Source: Chitinophagaceae bacterium
GTDB taxonomy: Bacteria; Bacteroidota; Bacteroidia; Chitinophagales; Chitinophagaceae
Assembly: GCA_025455205.1 (NCBI GenBank)
Contig: JALOMZ010000013.1
Coordinates: 1-13,483, forward strand
Reading direction: 5' to 3'
Length of the DNA: 13,483 nucleotides
Shown here: piece by piece, positions 1 through 6,885 of the stretch
How positions within the stretch are numbered: the first letter of the stretch is position 1
Layout: the number at the start of each line of letters is the position of its first letter
Notes under the pieces: model-generated
What the model was told of the DNA's origin: nothing
What the model saw: the letters and a program-made list of their open reading frames with translations, nothing else
Database searches by the model: none
Program-made: the position numbers and the translations under genes

Positions 1-737
1 GATACCAGGTTGTTCAATCGGGTTACTGATGTTTTTACATTATTCAGGTTTACGCGTGTCTTATCTAAGTCCAGCTTTTCTATGAATCCGGCCTTCAGCA
101 ATTGCTCCTGGTCGCTGTACAGTTTAGCCAGGCGGTCGCGGCTTTCGGTGGCAAATTCCAGGCCCCGCTCGGCAATCAGGGCGCCATAGTAAGCTTGCAG
201 CACATTGGATTTCACGCTGTCGGCCTGTACCTGCAATTGGTTTTCCCGCAGTTCGATGGCTGAGCCCCGGGCTTTCAGGCCAATGAAAACGTCTGGTTGG
301 AACAACAACTGCTGAACGGATACGCCCACAGAAGCTTGCCAGGGCACACCAAACTGTGCCGGGAATGTGTTGATCACACCATCCCACTTGATGGGGTTAC
401 CATTGGCATCCTGCACGCCTTCACGTTCCAGTACGCCGTACACAGAGGGAGAGATGAAGTCGGGCAGCACCGTTACCGGAATGTTGAAGTTGCGCTGCAG
501 ACCGGCATTGCCCCTGATCTGGGGGTAGGCGGCGCCGGTTACTTCCTTGTTCATGGCCTCCTGGTTTTTCACGTCCAGTTGGGCATTCAGGATTTCGATC
601 CGCTGCTTCAGGGCCATGTCCATGGCCTCCTTGGCGCTGATCCGGTGCACAGTGCGGGTGTTGGTGCTGGATTGCGCCGTGGCAGCCGGGACAGCCAGCC
701 ACCAGCACGCAACCAACAGGAAAAAAGCAGGTTTCAT
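1..737 (-). CDS. TolC-family outer-membrane efflux protein, 3' end cut off by window edge
   Basis: The frame opens at ATG 737-735 and stays open to base 1, giving about 245 residues of an incomplete protein. It begins with a signal peptide (MKPAFFLLVACWWLAVPAATAQ, cleavage expected near residue 21). Next comes the family's opening helix (SAKEAMDMALKQRIEILNAQLD), then a long alpha-helical stretch rich in Gln, Asn, Ala and Leu that resembles the periplasmic tunnel helices of TolC-like outer-membrane factors. By family knowledge it is the outer-membrane channel of a tripartite exporter. The tetR gene lies 73 bp upstream on the same strand with no terminator between, so the two are probably co-transcribed. 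Adaptor and pump genes are expected beyond the left edge; this is inference. No clear Shine-Dalgarno sequence is visible. The family call is firm; substrate and pump type are unknown. Confidence 0.88.
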   Translation of the reverse strand, partial: MKPAFFLLVACWWLAVPAATAQSSTNTRTVHRISAKEAMDMALKQRIEILNAQLDVKNQEAMNKEVTGAAYPQIRGNAGLQRNFNIPVTVLPDFISPSVYGVLEREGVQDANGNPIKWDGVINTFPAQFGVPWQASVGVSVQQLLFQPDVFIGLKARGSAIELRENQLQVQADSVKSNVLQAYYGALIAERGLEFATESRDRLAKLYSDQEQLLKAGFIEKLDLDKTRVNLNNVKTSVTRLNNLV

Positions 738-810
738 AATGTAATGGAATTTGAAGCTGATTTTGGAGTTATTCGTATTGCGGTACATAATCGTATACAT
801 GAGGTGGTGG

Positions 811-1422
811 TCAGGAGAGGAGTTGTTTGCGGTATTTCTCGATCATCTTCACACCGCGGGCAGTGGCAATGCCATATACATAGTGCAGCATCACCTCCAT
901 TTGCAGTTCCAGGAGGCTGAACTTCTGCCTGGGAAAGGATTCCTGTTCAAAAGTGATGGCAATATGTTGCAGGTGCAGCAGGGTGATGATCTCCACATTG
1001 ATCTCTGGCCGGAACAACCCTTCAGCAATGCCTCTTTCCAGGTTTTTGCGGGTGATATCGCAGAGAAAGCGCTGCTTATGGTCATCCAGTTTCTTGTAGG
1101 CCGCCTGGTGGTATTTGTGCAGGTCGTAGATCATCACCGGGTTCACCCCCTCAAACATTTCCCGCAGCATCACCAGGCTCTGGAAGATCTCGTGGATGGC
1201 ATTGTCGCTCTGGTGCTGGTAACGGCAGCATTGCTCTTCGGATTTGTGGATCATGTGATCCATGATCGTGCCTACCAGCGTGTCTTTGTCGGCAAAATGC
1301 TGGTACAGGGTCTTTTTGCTGATGCCGCACTGCGCGGCCACATCGTCCATGGTCACGCTTCTGATGCCGTATTTCTTGAACTGCTCAAAGGATTTGACCA
1401 GGATGAGGTCAGGTGTTTCCAT
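811..1422 (-). CDS. TetR/AcrR-family transcriptional regulator
   Basis: This 203-residue protein has the usual length for the TetR family. The N-terminal helix-turn-helix lies at about residues 24-44 and shows the family pattern (TMDDVAAQCGISKKTLYQHF, then DKDTLV). The remainder is an all-helical ligand-binding and dimerisation domain with little family-wide conservation. The start at 1422 is supported by an AAGGAG ribosome-binding site 5 bases upstream, one of only two good ones in the window. The gene precedes a TolC gene on the same strand, so it most likely represses that efflux operon and itself. A perfect inverted repeat overlaps its probable promoter. The inducing ligand cannot be read from the sequence. 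Family call is very secure; target and role are inferred from position. Confidence 0.93.
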   Translation of the reverse strand: METPDLILVKSFEQFKKYGIRSVTMDDVAAQCGISKKTLYQHFADKDTLVGTIMDHMIHKSEEQCCRYQHQSDNAIHEIFQSLVMLREMFEGVNPVMIYDLHKYHQAAYKKLDDHKQRFLCDITRKNLERGIAEGLFRPEINVEIITLLHLQHIAITFEQESFPRQKFSLLELQMEVMLHYVYGIATARGVKMIEKYRKQLLS

Positions 1423-1427
1423 AGGGG

Positions 1428-1433
1428 CTCCTT
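1428..1433 (-). promoter_or_regulatory. Shine-Dalgarno site of the tetR gene
   Basis: The minus strand reads AAGGAG, 5 bases before ATG 1422. It fixes the start codon. Most other genes in this window lack such a site, as is common in Bacteroidota. Confidence 0.7.
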
Positions 1434-1444
1434 AAAAATGCGGG

Positions 1445-1475
1445 CAAAACTATGGAAACTATAAGAACGCAAAAA
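1445..1475 (-). promoter_or_regulatory. Likely tetR promoter, Bacteroidota type
   Basis: On the minus strand TAGTTTTG (1452-1445) matches the Bacteroidota -7 consensus TAnnTTTG. A TTTTTG run (1475-1470) sits 17 bases upstream in the -33 position. Transcription would start near 1440, leaving a short leader that contains the AAGGAG site. The elements are read directly; their use as a promoter is inferred. Confidence 0.5.
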
Positions 1476-1483
1476 GTTTCCAT
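1452..1483. promoter_or_regulatory. Perfect 9-bp inverted repeat, probable TetR operator
   Basis: ATGGAAACT (1452-1460) and AGTTTCCAT (1475-1483) are exact reverse complements separated by 14 bases. One arm abuts the proposed -7 element and the other covers the proposed -33 region of the tetR promoter, as expected for an autorepressor operator. A third near-copy (8 of 9 bases) overlaps the tetR start codon at 1414-1422. Symmetry is seen directly; binding is inferred. Confidence 0.55.
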
Positions 1484-1597
1484 CATTTATTTTAACCGTT
1501 TGTAAAGGCTTGCGGGATGATCCTGCCGGGTTGTACAAATCGGCGGCCTTCTGGATAATATGGCGCAACTTCGTGGTTTCAACATTCCATACCGGGT

Positions 1598-2206
1598 ATG
1601 AAAGGACCTTATTTTACCTCGCGCCGTTTATTCCAGTATTTCCTCCAGGGCGTGCTGGTGCTGGCTCCCGTGAGCATTACGGCTTATATCATCTACAATA
1701 TGTTCACCTGGCTGGATCACCTGATTCCGGTGTACATCAACCTCAGCGGAGACCCTGCCAAGCCTTTTTACCTGCCGGGAATCGGGTTCCTGCTGGTGAT
1801 GGCGGGGATACTGGTAGTAGGATATATCAGCTCCTTTTTCGTGGTCAGCCGCCTCCTCAGCTTTTTTGACCATGCCCTGGAAAAGACGCCGGGTGTGAAG
1901 GTGATCTATTCCTTTGTGAAGGATTTCTCAGAAGCCTTTGCCGGCAAGAAGCGCAAGTTTCAGCGGGCGGTATTGGTGAGTGTTTACCAGGAAGATGTTT
2001 GGCAGGTGGGCTTTATCACCAATGAAGACCTGGCGCAGTTTGGCATGATGGAATACATTACGGTGTATGTGCCCAACAGTTATGCGGTTGCGGGTACCCT
2101 ATTTTTTGTGAAACCGGGCAGGGTGCGCCTGCTGAATGATATACAGGCTGCTGATGCCCTGAAGTTTGCCATCAGTGGCGGGGTGGTGGAAGTGGAGGAG
2201 TCCTGA
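1598..2206 (+). CDS. DUF502 family membrane protein
   Basis: This 202-residue protein has two strong hydrophobic segments near the N-terminus (about residues 14-36 and 58-83). They are followed by a soluble C-terminal half with the DUF502 signature region (TPGVKVIYSFVKDFSEAF, residues 97-114) and the usual VSVYQ...WQVGFIT and YVPNS segments. The length fits the family. The family's function is not established; it is an inner-membrane protein with a cytoplasmic or periplasmic tail. It stands alone on the plus strand between two efflux loci and ends at a strong terminator. No convincing promoter or Shine-Dalgarno sequence is visible in the 175 bases shared with tetR, so regulation is unclear. 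The family call is secure, the role is unknown. Confidence 0.88.
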   Translation: MKGPYFTSRRLFQYFLQGVLVLAPVSITAYIIYNMFTWLDHLIPVYINLSGDPAKPFYLPGIGFLLVMAGILVVGYISSFFVVSRLLSFFDHALEKTPGVKVIYSFVKDFSEAFAGKKRKFQRAVLVSVYQEDVWQVGFITNEDLAQFGMMEYITVYVPNSYAVAGTLFFVKPGRVRLLNDIQAADALKFAISGGVVEVEES

Positions 2207-2232
2207 GTAGCGGGGTAGGCACTCCACAGGCA

Positions 2233-2274
2233 AAAAAGCGCGGCCTGCATTTTAACATGCAGGCCGCGCTTTTT
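2233..2274. terminator. Strong bidirectional intrinsic terminator
   Basis: An 18-bp perfect stem (AAAAAGCGCGGCCTGCAT with its reverse complement) encloses a 6-base loop at 2251-2256. A-rich and T-rich ends give a U-tract in both directions. It lies between the convergent DUF502 gene (ending 2206) and the adaptor gene (ending 2298), so it can serve both. Confidence 0.9.
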
Positions 2275-2297
2275 GATTTTTGTGCCGTTAAAGGGGA

Positions 2298-3674
2298 TTA
2301 TTTCTTGGTTTCGAAGAGCTTGCTTTTGTCCACTACCAGCACTTTCATGCCGTCTTTCAGGGTGCGGAAGATAACGTTGTAGGGTTCTGACACCACTTCC
2401 TGCCCCTTGGTGAGTCCGCCGGTTACTTCGATATAGCGGGTATCCTGTATGCCCGTGGTTACCTTCACCTGTTTCACGGTGCCGGTGGCCTTTTCGTATA
2501 CAAATACCACTACATCTTTTTCGTCGTCTTCAGAAGCAACGGGTGCTGCTTCATCCTGGCCCGGGCCCTTGGTTTTCTCCTTGTCTTCCTTCTTGTCGCC
2601 ATCCTTGTCGCGGGTGGTTACGGCATTTATGGGTACGCTGAGGGCGTTGTTGCGGATGCGGGTCTGGATGTCGGCGCTGGCCGTCATGCCCGGCCGGAAA
2701 GGGAAATTCAGTGGCTTGTTGGGGTCAAGCAGGTCGGCATAGCTTTCGGGCAGGAGGCGGATGTAGACCTTGTAGTTGGTTACATCGTTGGCCGATGCAG
2801 CGGCTGACGCAGTGGCCGCACCGGTATTGCTGCTGGCAATCTGGTACACCACGCCTTTGAATTTGCGGTTCAGGTAGGCGTCTACGCTGATCAGGGCACT
2901 GTCGCCCAGGTGCACTTTGGGGATATCATTTTCAGTTACATCCACGCGCACTTCCAGGCGGCTCATATCGGCAATGCGCATCATTTCGGTACCGGCCATT
3001 TGGGCGGTACCCACCACGCGTTCGCCCTTCTTCACGTTCAGCAGGCTCACCACCCCATCCATGGGCGACACAATGGTGGTGCGGCTAACGTCTGTGCTGG
3101 CCCGGCGCAGGTTGGCGCGGGCACTGGCTACGGCGGCCCGCGAAGCATCAATCTGCCGGAGGGCAGCATTGTAGTTGGCCTTGGCAGCGTTGTAAGCATT
3201 CTCCGCTACCTCAAATTCCTGGCGGCTGATCACCTTACCATCCAGCAGTTTCTTCTGGCGGTTGTACTGGGCCTCTGTTTGAATCATGGCGCTGCGCAGT
3301 CCTTCCAACTGGGCTGTGGTATTGGCCACCTGGTACTCCTGCTGGCTCACCACTGCTGCGGCCTGCTGTTGCTGGATATTATAAATGTCGGCGTATACAC
3401 GGGCCAGCACCTGTCCGCGGCGCACGCTGTCGCCTTCGGCCACCGTCAGCTCTGTGATCTCGCCACTCACATCGGAGCTCATTTTCACTTCCACTTCGGG
3501 GTAGATCTTGCCGCTGGCATTCACCGTTTCTATGATGGTGCGCTGGCTGGCTGCCTCCGTGGCCACTTTGGTGCCTTCTTCGCCGCCGATAACGCCGGTT
3601 TTCTTGAGTACAATCAGGGTAACGATCACTACTACCAGCAGGCTGATGATCCAGATGATGCGTTTCTTCTTCAT
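2298..3674 (-). CDS. MacA/HlyD-type efflux periplasmic adaptor
   Basis: This 458-residue adaptor is anchored by one N-terminal transmembrane helix (residues 7-23). It then shows the expected order of parts: first lipoyl half (about 57-95, including GEITELTVAEGDSVRRGQVL), an alpha-helical hairpin rich in Ala and Gln (about 100-195), second lipoyl half (SPMDGVVSLLNVKKGERV, about 203-220), beta-barrel, and a C-terminal domain with FRPGMTASADI at 326-336. Residues 355-387 are a charged Lys/Asp/Glu-rich insertion, probably a flexible loop. By family knowledge it bridges an inner-membrane pump and an outer-membrane channel. The partner channel is the TolC gene 32 bases upstream in the same operon. 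The style resembles adaptors paired with MacB-type ABC pumps, but no pump gene follows; the operon ends at a terminator. Adaptor identity is secure; pump type is uncertain. Confidence 0.92.
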   Translation of the reverse strand: MKKKRIIWIISLLVVVIVTLIVLKKTGVIGGEEGTKVATEAASQRTIIETVNASGKIYPEVEVKMSSDVSGEITELTVAEGDSVRRGQVLARVYADIYNIQQQQAAAVVSQQEYQVANTTAQLEGLRSAMIQTEAQYNRQKKLLDGKVISRQEFEVAENAYNAAKANYNAALRQIDASRAAVASARANLRRASTDVSRTTIVSPMDGVVSLLNVKKGERVVGTAQMAGTEMMRIADMSRLEVRVDVTENDIPKVHLGDSALISVDAYLNRKFKGVVYQIASSNTGAATASAAASANDVTNYKVYIRLLPESYADLLDPNKPLNFPFRPGMTASADIQTRIRNNALSVPINAVTTRDKDGDKKEDKEKTKGPGQDEAAPVASEDDEKDVVVFVYEKATGTVKQVKVTTGIQDTRYIEVTGGLTKGQEVVSEPYNVIFRTLKDGMKVLVVDKSKLFETKK

Positions 3675-3706
3675 AGTTGTTATTGCTTAATGCGATGGTG
3701 GAAAGG

Positions 3707-5140
3707 TTAGAGGACCATGCCGGTTCCCCGGTAGAATTCGAGGATCTTGGTGCGGAATACAAAGTCGTACCGGGCAATGATCTGGTCTATCAGGGCCCGT
3801 TGCATGTTGTTTTGCAGGGTAATGAGTTCCAGTACAGGCAGCAGCCCCACATCATATCGTTGTTTGCCCAGGTTGTAACTGTAGGCGGCGGTGCGGTAGG
3901 CCTTGCTGCGGCTGTTGTAGGTGGCCAGGGCATTCACTGCATTCTGGTAGGCTGTATAAATGTCCTGCTTCAGGGTAAGGCTGTCGGCCCGCATTTGCAG
4001 CCTCACGCTTTCCTGGTTCACCAGGGCGCGCTTGTAGGCGGTGCGCGCCTGGCTGCCGTTGAATATGGGCACCTGCAGGCTCACACCAAGGCCCTGACGG
4101 AAGTTATAGTCCAGCTGGCGCCAGTAGTTGGCGGGTACGGTAGATTCCGGACGCGAGATGGGTGTATTTACGAAGAACTGGTTGCCGGCCACATTTACAA
4201 AAGAGTTGGTTTGAATAACCGTGGAGATATTGCTGCCTTTGGGCAGCTGGCTGAGGGCGCTGGAAAATGCGCTCTGCACGTTGCCAAAAGCGGCCAGGGT
4301 GGGGTACATGCTGGCCCTGGCTGCCTGGGCATTTTTGCCGGCGGCCTCGTAGCGCAGCTGGTTGGCCTGTTGCTGCGGGCGCACCAGCACGGCGGTGGCA
4401 TACACCTGGTCGGGCGCCAGCTCGGCCAGCGGCACCACCGGAATACTTTCAATATTGGGGGTGCTTATGTCAAAGGGGTAGCCGGCGTCGAGGTTCAGCA
4501 GGGCTTTCAGCTGCAGGAGGTTGAGGCGGTAGGTGCTTTCGGCGGCAATAACGGCGGCGCTGTCGCGTGCCAGCTGGGCTTCAAGCTCGGCGGCATTGAG
4601 TTCCGGCAGGGCGCCTGCATCCACCCGTTTGCGGGTAACATCCAGCTGTTCCATGGTCTGAGCCGCCTGTACTTCTGCGGTGCGCTTCTGCTCATTGGAC
4701 AGCAGGGCCTGCAGGTAGGCAGCCGCCACGTTGAGGGCTATGTCGTCCTGGATCTTCTTGGTCTGGGCGCGACTGGCTTCGGTGGTCAGCCGGTTGGCGT
4801 TGATGCTGTTCTTGATGCTGAAGAAGTTGAACAGGGTTACACCCGATTGCAGGTTGAGGTTGCTGAACGTGATATTGTTCTGGGTAAACAGGTTGGTGGT
4901 GGGGTCAATGCTCCGGCCAAACTGTTCGCCCAGGGAGGTGCTGAAGTTGAGGGTGGGCCAGCGGCTGTCGAGGCTTTGGCGGTATACCAGTTCATTCAAC
5001 CTTTCCTGGATCTCATTCTGTTTAACGGAGATATTGTTGGCAATGGCATATTCCACGCAACGGCGCAGGTCCCATTTCTCCTGGGCCAGGAGGCTGGTTC
5101 CCAGGGAAATAGTGGTGAGCAGGCACAACAGTCTTTTCAT
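3707..5140 (-). CDS. TolC-family outer-membrane efflux protein
   Basis: I chose ATG 5140 (477 residues) rather than the longer frame that opens with a TTG at 5239, because a clear signal peptide begins here (MKRLLCLLTTISLGTSLLAQ). The mature start, EKWDLRRCVEYAIANNISVKQ, is the typical entry of Bacteroidota TolC-like factors. Two internal halves show the repeated helical pattern; the second includes LQVPIFNGSQARTAYKRA, the usual conserved strand and turn before a tunnel helix. It should form the outer-membrane channel for the adaptor encoded 32 bases downstream. The transsulfuration gene upstream ends 120 bases away and is probably a separate unit. A possible -7 element lies only 4 bases before the start, which would imply a leaderless message. 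Family call is very secure. Confidence 0.93.
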   Translation of the reverse strand: MKRLLCLLTTISLGTSLLAQEKWDLRRCVEYAIANNISVKQNEIQERLNELVYRQSLDSRWPTLNFSTSLGEQFGRSIDPTTNLFTQNNITFSNLNLQSGVTLFNFFSIKNSINANRLTTEASRAQTKKIQDDIALNVAAAYLQALLSNEQKRTAEVQAAQTMEQLDVTRKRVDAGALPELNAAELEAQLARDSAAVIAAESTYRLNLLQLKALLNLDAGYPFDISTPNIESIPVVPLAELAPDQVYATAVLVRPQQQANQLRYEAAGKNAQAARASMYPTLAAFGNVQSAFSSALSQLPKGSNISTVIQTNSFVNVAGNQFFVNTPISRPESTVPANYWRQLDYNFRQGLGVSLQVPIFNGSQARTAYKRALVNQESVRLQMRADSLTLKQDIYTAYQNAVNALATYNSRSKAYRTAAYSYNLGKQRYDVGLLPVLELITLQNNMQRALIDQIIARYDFVFRTKILEFYRGTGMVL

Positions 5141-5144
5141 GGCG

Positions 5145-5152
5145 CAAATGTA
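5145..5152 (-). promoter_or_regulatory. Possible -7 element before the TolC-adaptor operon
   Basis: The minus strand reads TACATTTG, an exact match to TAnnTTTG, ending 4 bases before ATG 5140. I see no TTG at a proper -33 distance, so this may be chance. If real, transcription would begin at or next to the start codon. Confidence 0.3.
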
Positions 5153-5237
5153 CTGGCACCATCGGTTGCTACGGCTAAATTGGGATAAATGGGCAGTACC
5201 CCTTTCCAGCGTGCAATAGCCATGATGGAATTTGGTC

Positions 5238-5257
5238 AAAAAGAACTGCCGGCCAGT
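5238..5257 (-). terminator. Weak possible terminator after the transsulfuration gene
   Basis: On the minus strand, just past the stop at 5261, ACTG-GCCGG-CAGT forms a short 4-bp hairpin followed by TCTTTTT. The U-tract is good but the stem is very short, so support is weak. Confidence 0.25.
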
Positions 5258-5260
5258 CTC

Positions 5261-6427
5261 TTACAGAAAAGCGGTAATGGCAGCCTGCTGCAAGTCGTTC
5301 TGGAGTACGTCTGCCTCTTCCAGCCCAACATACATCCTGATCTGCGTATGCGAGGGGTTGGCCGGGTCGAAGGCCTCGCGGGGCATGCCGGCACATTTGG
5401 GTATGATCAGGCTTTCATGGCCGCCCCAGCTCACTGCCATGCGAAAGCGCCGCAGCGCATTGCAGAAATGCTCCACCTGAGCCACGGTCTGGGCCTGTAC
5501 CGAAAAGGTGAGGAGGCCGCAGGCATCTTTCATTTGCTTTTTCGCCAGCTCGTATTGCGGGAAACCGGGGTCGTGCGGAAACAGCAGCGCAGTAACCCAG
5601 GATTGCTGTTTCAGCCAGCGCACCATTTCATGGGTGGTGCGGGTAATGCGTTCCAGCCGGGCGGGCAGGGTGCGCAGTCCGCGCAACAGCAGCCAGGCAT
5701 GAAAGGGTGTGGCGCCGGCACCGGTGGTCATATACTCGCTGTAGAAGATCTTTTCCATGTGGGCGCGGCTGCCGCTCAGTACCCCTGCCACGGTATCGCT
5801 GTGTCCGCCAATGTATTTGGTGGCGCTCTGCAGCGAAAGGTCAATGCCAAAGTCGAGCGGGCGCTGGTACAGTGGTGTGCAATAGCTGTTATCGATGATG
5901 GTGAGGATGCTGCGACTGCGTGCCAGGCTGGCTACAGCGGCCAGGTCCTGCAGCTCGTAGCTCCAGCTGTTGGGACTCTCCAGGTAATAAAGCACGGTAT
6001 TGGAGCGGGTGGCCTCTTCCCAATGGGTTATGTTGGTGCCATCAATGTAGGTGGTGGTAACGCCAAAGCGCGGCAGTATCACGTCAAACATCCGCTGGGC
6101 CCAGGTATAGGGCGATTTCACGCTCACGATATGATCGCCGCTTTTTACAAATGGCAGCACCGCGCAGAAGATGGCAGACGCGCCGCTGTTGAATACCAGG
6201 GCGTCTTCGGCGCCATCCAGGGCGGCAATTTTCTGTTTCAGGATTTCCACGGTGGGGTTATTGCCGCGGCTGTACAGGAATACATCGTACTCGGCGGCAA
6301 AGGCCTTGCGCATGTCGTCTACCGTGTCGAACAGAAAATTGCTCGTTTGCACAATGGGCGGCGACACGGCATTGAAGTATTCATGGTGGTCTTCGCCCAG
6401 TTGGTTGAGGATGTAAGATATGTCCAT
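5261..6427 (-). CDS. PLP-dependent transsulfuration enzyme, cystathionine beta-lyase-like
   Basis: This 388-residue protein has the full Cys/Met-metabolism PLP-enzyme fold. It has YSRGNNPT (52-59) for cofactor phosphate contact, SGASAI (81-86), the stacking Tyr of SPYTWAQ (Tyr107), Asp179 in IIDNSY for the pyridine nitrogen, the Schiff-base Lys204 in SATKYIGGHSD, and Arg364 in IRMYVGLE for the substrate carboxylate. ESPNS (150-154) and SWGGHESL (333-340) resemble E. coli MetC (ESPGS and SWGGYESL) more than the ETPxNP form of gamma-synthases and gamma-lyases. The likely reaction is cystathionine or cysteine beta-elimination in the cytoplasm, but a different sulfur amino-acid lyase is possible. 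It stands alone on the minus strand with no methionine-pathway neighbours. No Shine-Dalgarno site precedes ATG 6427. Fold is secure; exact substrate is tentative. Confidence 0.85.
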   Translation of the reverse strand: MDISYILNQLGEDHHEYFNAVSPPIVQTSNFLFDTVDDMRKAFAAEYDVFLYSRGNNPTVEILKQKIAALDGAEDALVFNSGASAIFCAVLPFVKSGDHIVSVKSPYTWAQRMFDVILPRFGVTTTYIDGTNITHWEEATRSNTVLYYLESPNSWSYELQDLAAVASLARSRSILTIIDNSYCTPLYQRPLDFGIDLSLQSATKYIGGHSDTVAGVLSGSRAHMEKIFYSEYMTTGAGATPFHAWLLLRGLRTLPARLERITRTTHEMVRWLKQQSWVTALLFPHDPGFPQYELAKKQMKDACGLLTFSVQAQTVAQVEHFCNALRRFRMAVSWGGHESLIIPKCAGMPREAFDPANPSHTQIRMYVGLEEADVLQNDLQQAAITAFL

Positions 6428-6885
6428 GCAGAGGCTTTTTACACCAGCAATTTAAGGGATGTAGGAATGGAACCACCGTTCATCTGAAACAGGCGTTTTA
6501 AGCTAAGAGGACCTGATCCTGCTTGTCTGCACTTGAGAAAACTTACCAGCTTCCGGGTATGCACAGCGCAGAAGGAAACCCTTTCAGGATTCTGGGAGAG
6601 CGGAATGGTTACCTTGGCTGGATGCAGGAGGCATCTTTCGTGCCGGGTTCATGCTTGAGAAAAGGGCTGAATGTGGCAAGGAATTGACACCTGTTGAACG
6701 TGCAAAATCCGGGGGGTGTATTTCTGGCGGCTGCAAGTTTATGCAGGCACTACCCCGAAGAAGTATCCTGTTTATAGCGGTAAACAGCTTTCAAGATGCA
6801 CAAGGCTCCGAAGGAGCCGCCTGTTATTTAAGGCGTACAGAGCATTGGGTAAGGCAAACAAAAAGCGGTGAAAGTATCATTTCCA
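6428..6885. other. 458-bp intergenic region without a supported gene
   Basis: Neither strand shows a frame that resembles a known protein or has a convincing start. The only notable content is a set of small perfect hairpins: GATGC/GCATC at 6621-6635, CTGTTTA/TAAACAG at 6768-6787, GGCTCC/GGAGCC at 6804-6818 and CGCCT/AGGCG at 6818-6835. The permease message would read through it as a 3' untranslated region, or it may carry the leader of the transsulfuration gene. No known riboswitch was recognised. Confidence 0.5.
6768..6835. repeat. Three consecutive small hairpins
   Basis: A 7-bp stem with a 6-base loop (6768-6787), a 6-bp GC-rich stem with a 3-base loop (6804-6818) and a 5-bp stem with an 8-base loop (6818-6835) follow within 68 bases. 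None has a T-tract placed for a standard terminator. They may be part of a 3' untranslated structure or small RNA; this is inference. Confidence 0.4.

Noticed and set aside
1498..1570. Possible DUF502 promoter (TTTG near 1498, TTG at 1531 with TAATATGG at 1555)
   Set aside because: Spacing and consensus match are both poor.
3677..5188. 503-codon plus-strand frame opposite the second TolC gene
   Set aside because: It is the antisense shadow of a clear TolC gene; its translation is rich in Gly, His and Gln with no family resemblance.
5141..5239. 33-residue N-terminal extension of TolC from a TTG codon
   Set aside because: It would bury the clear signal peptide that begins at ATG 5140.
5189..6487. 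432-codon plus-strand frame opposite the transsulfuration gene
   Set aside because: Antisense shadow of a gene with intact catalytic motifs; no protein-like features of its own.
6428..6885. Possible SAM, TPP, glycine or cobalamin riboswitch near the transsulfuration and permease genes
   Set aside because: None of the conserved core sequences of these riboswitches could be found on either strand.
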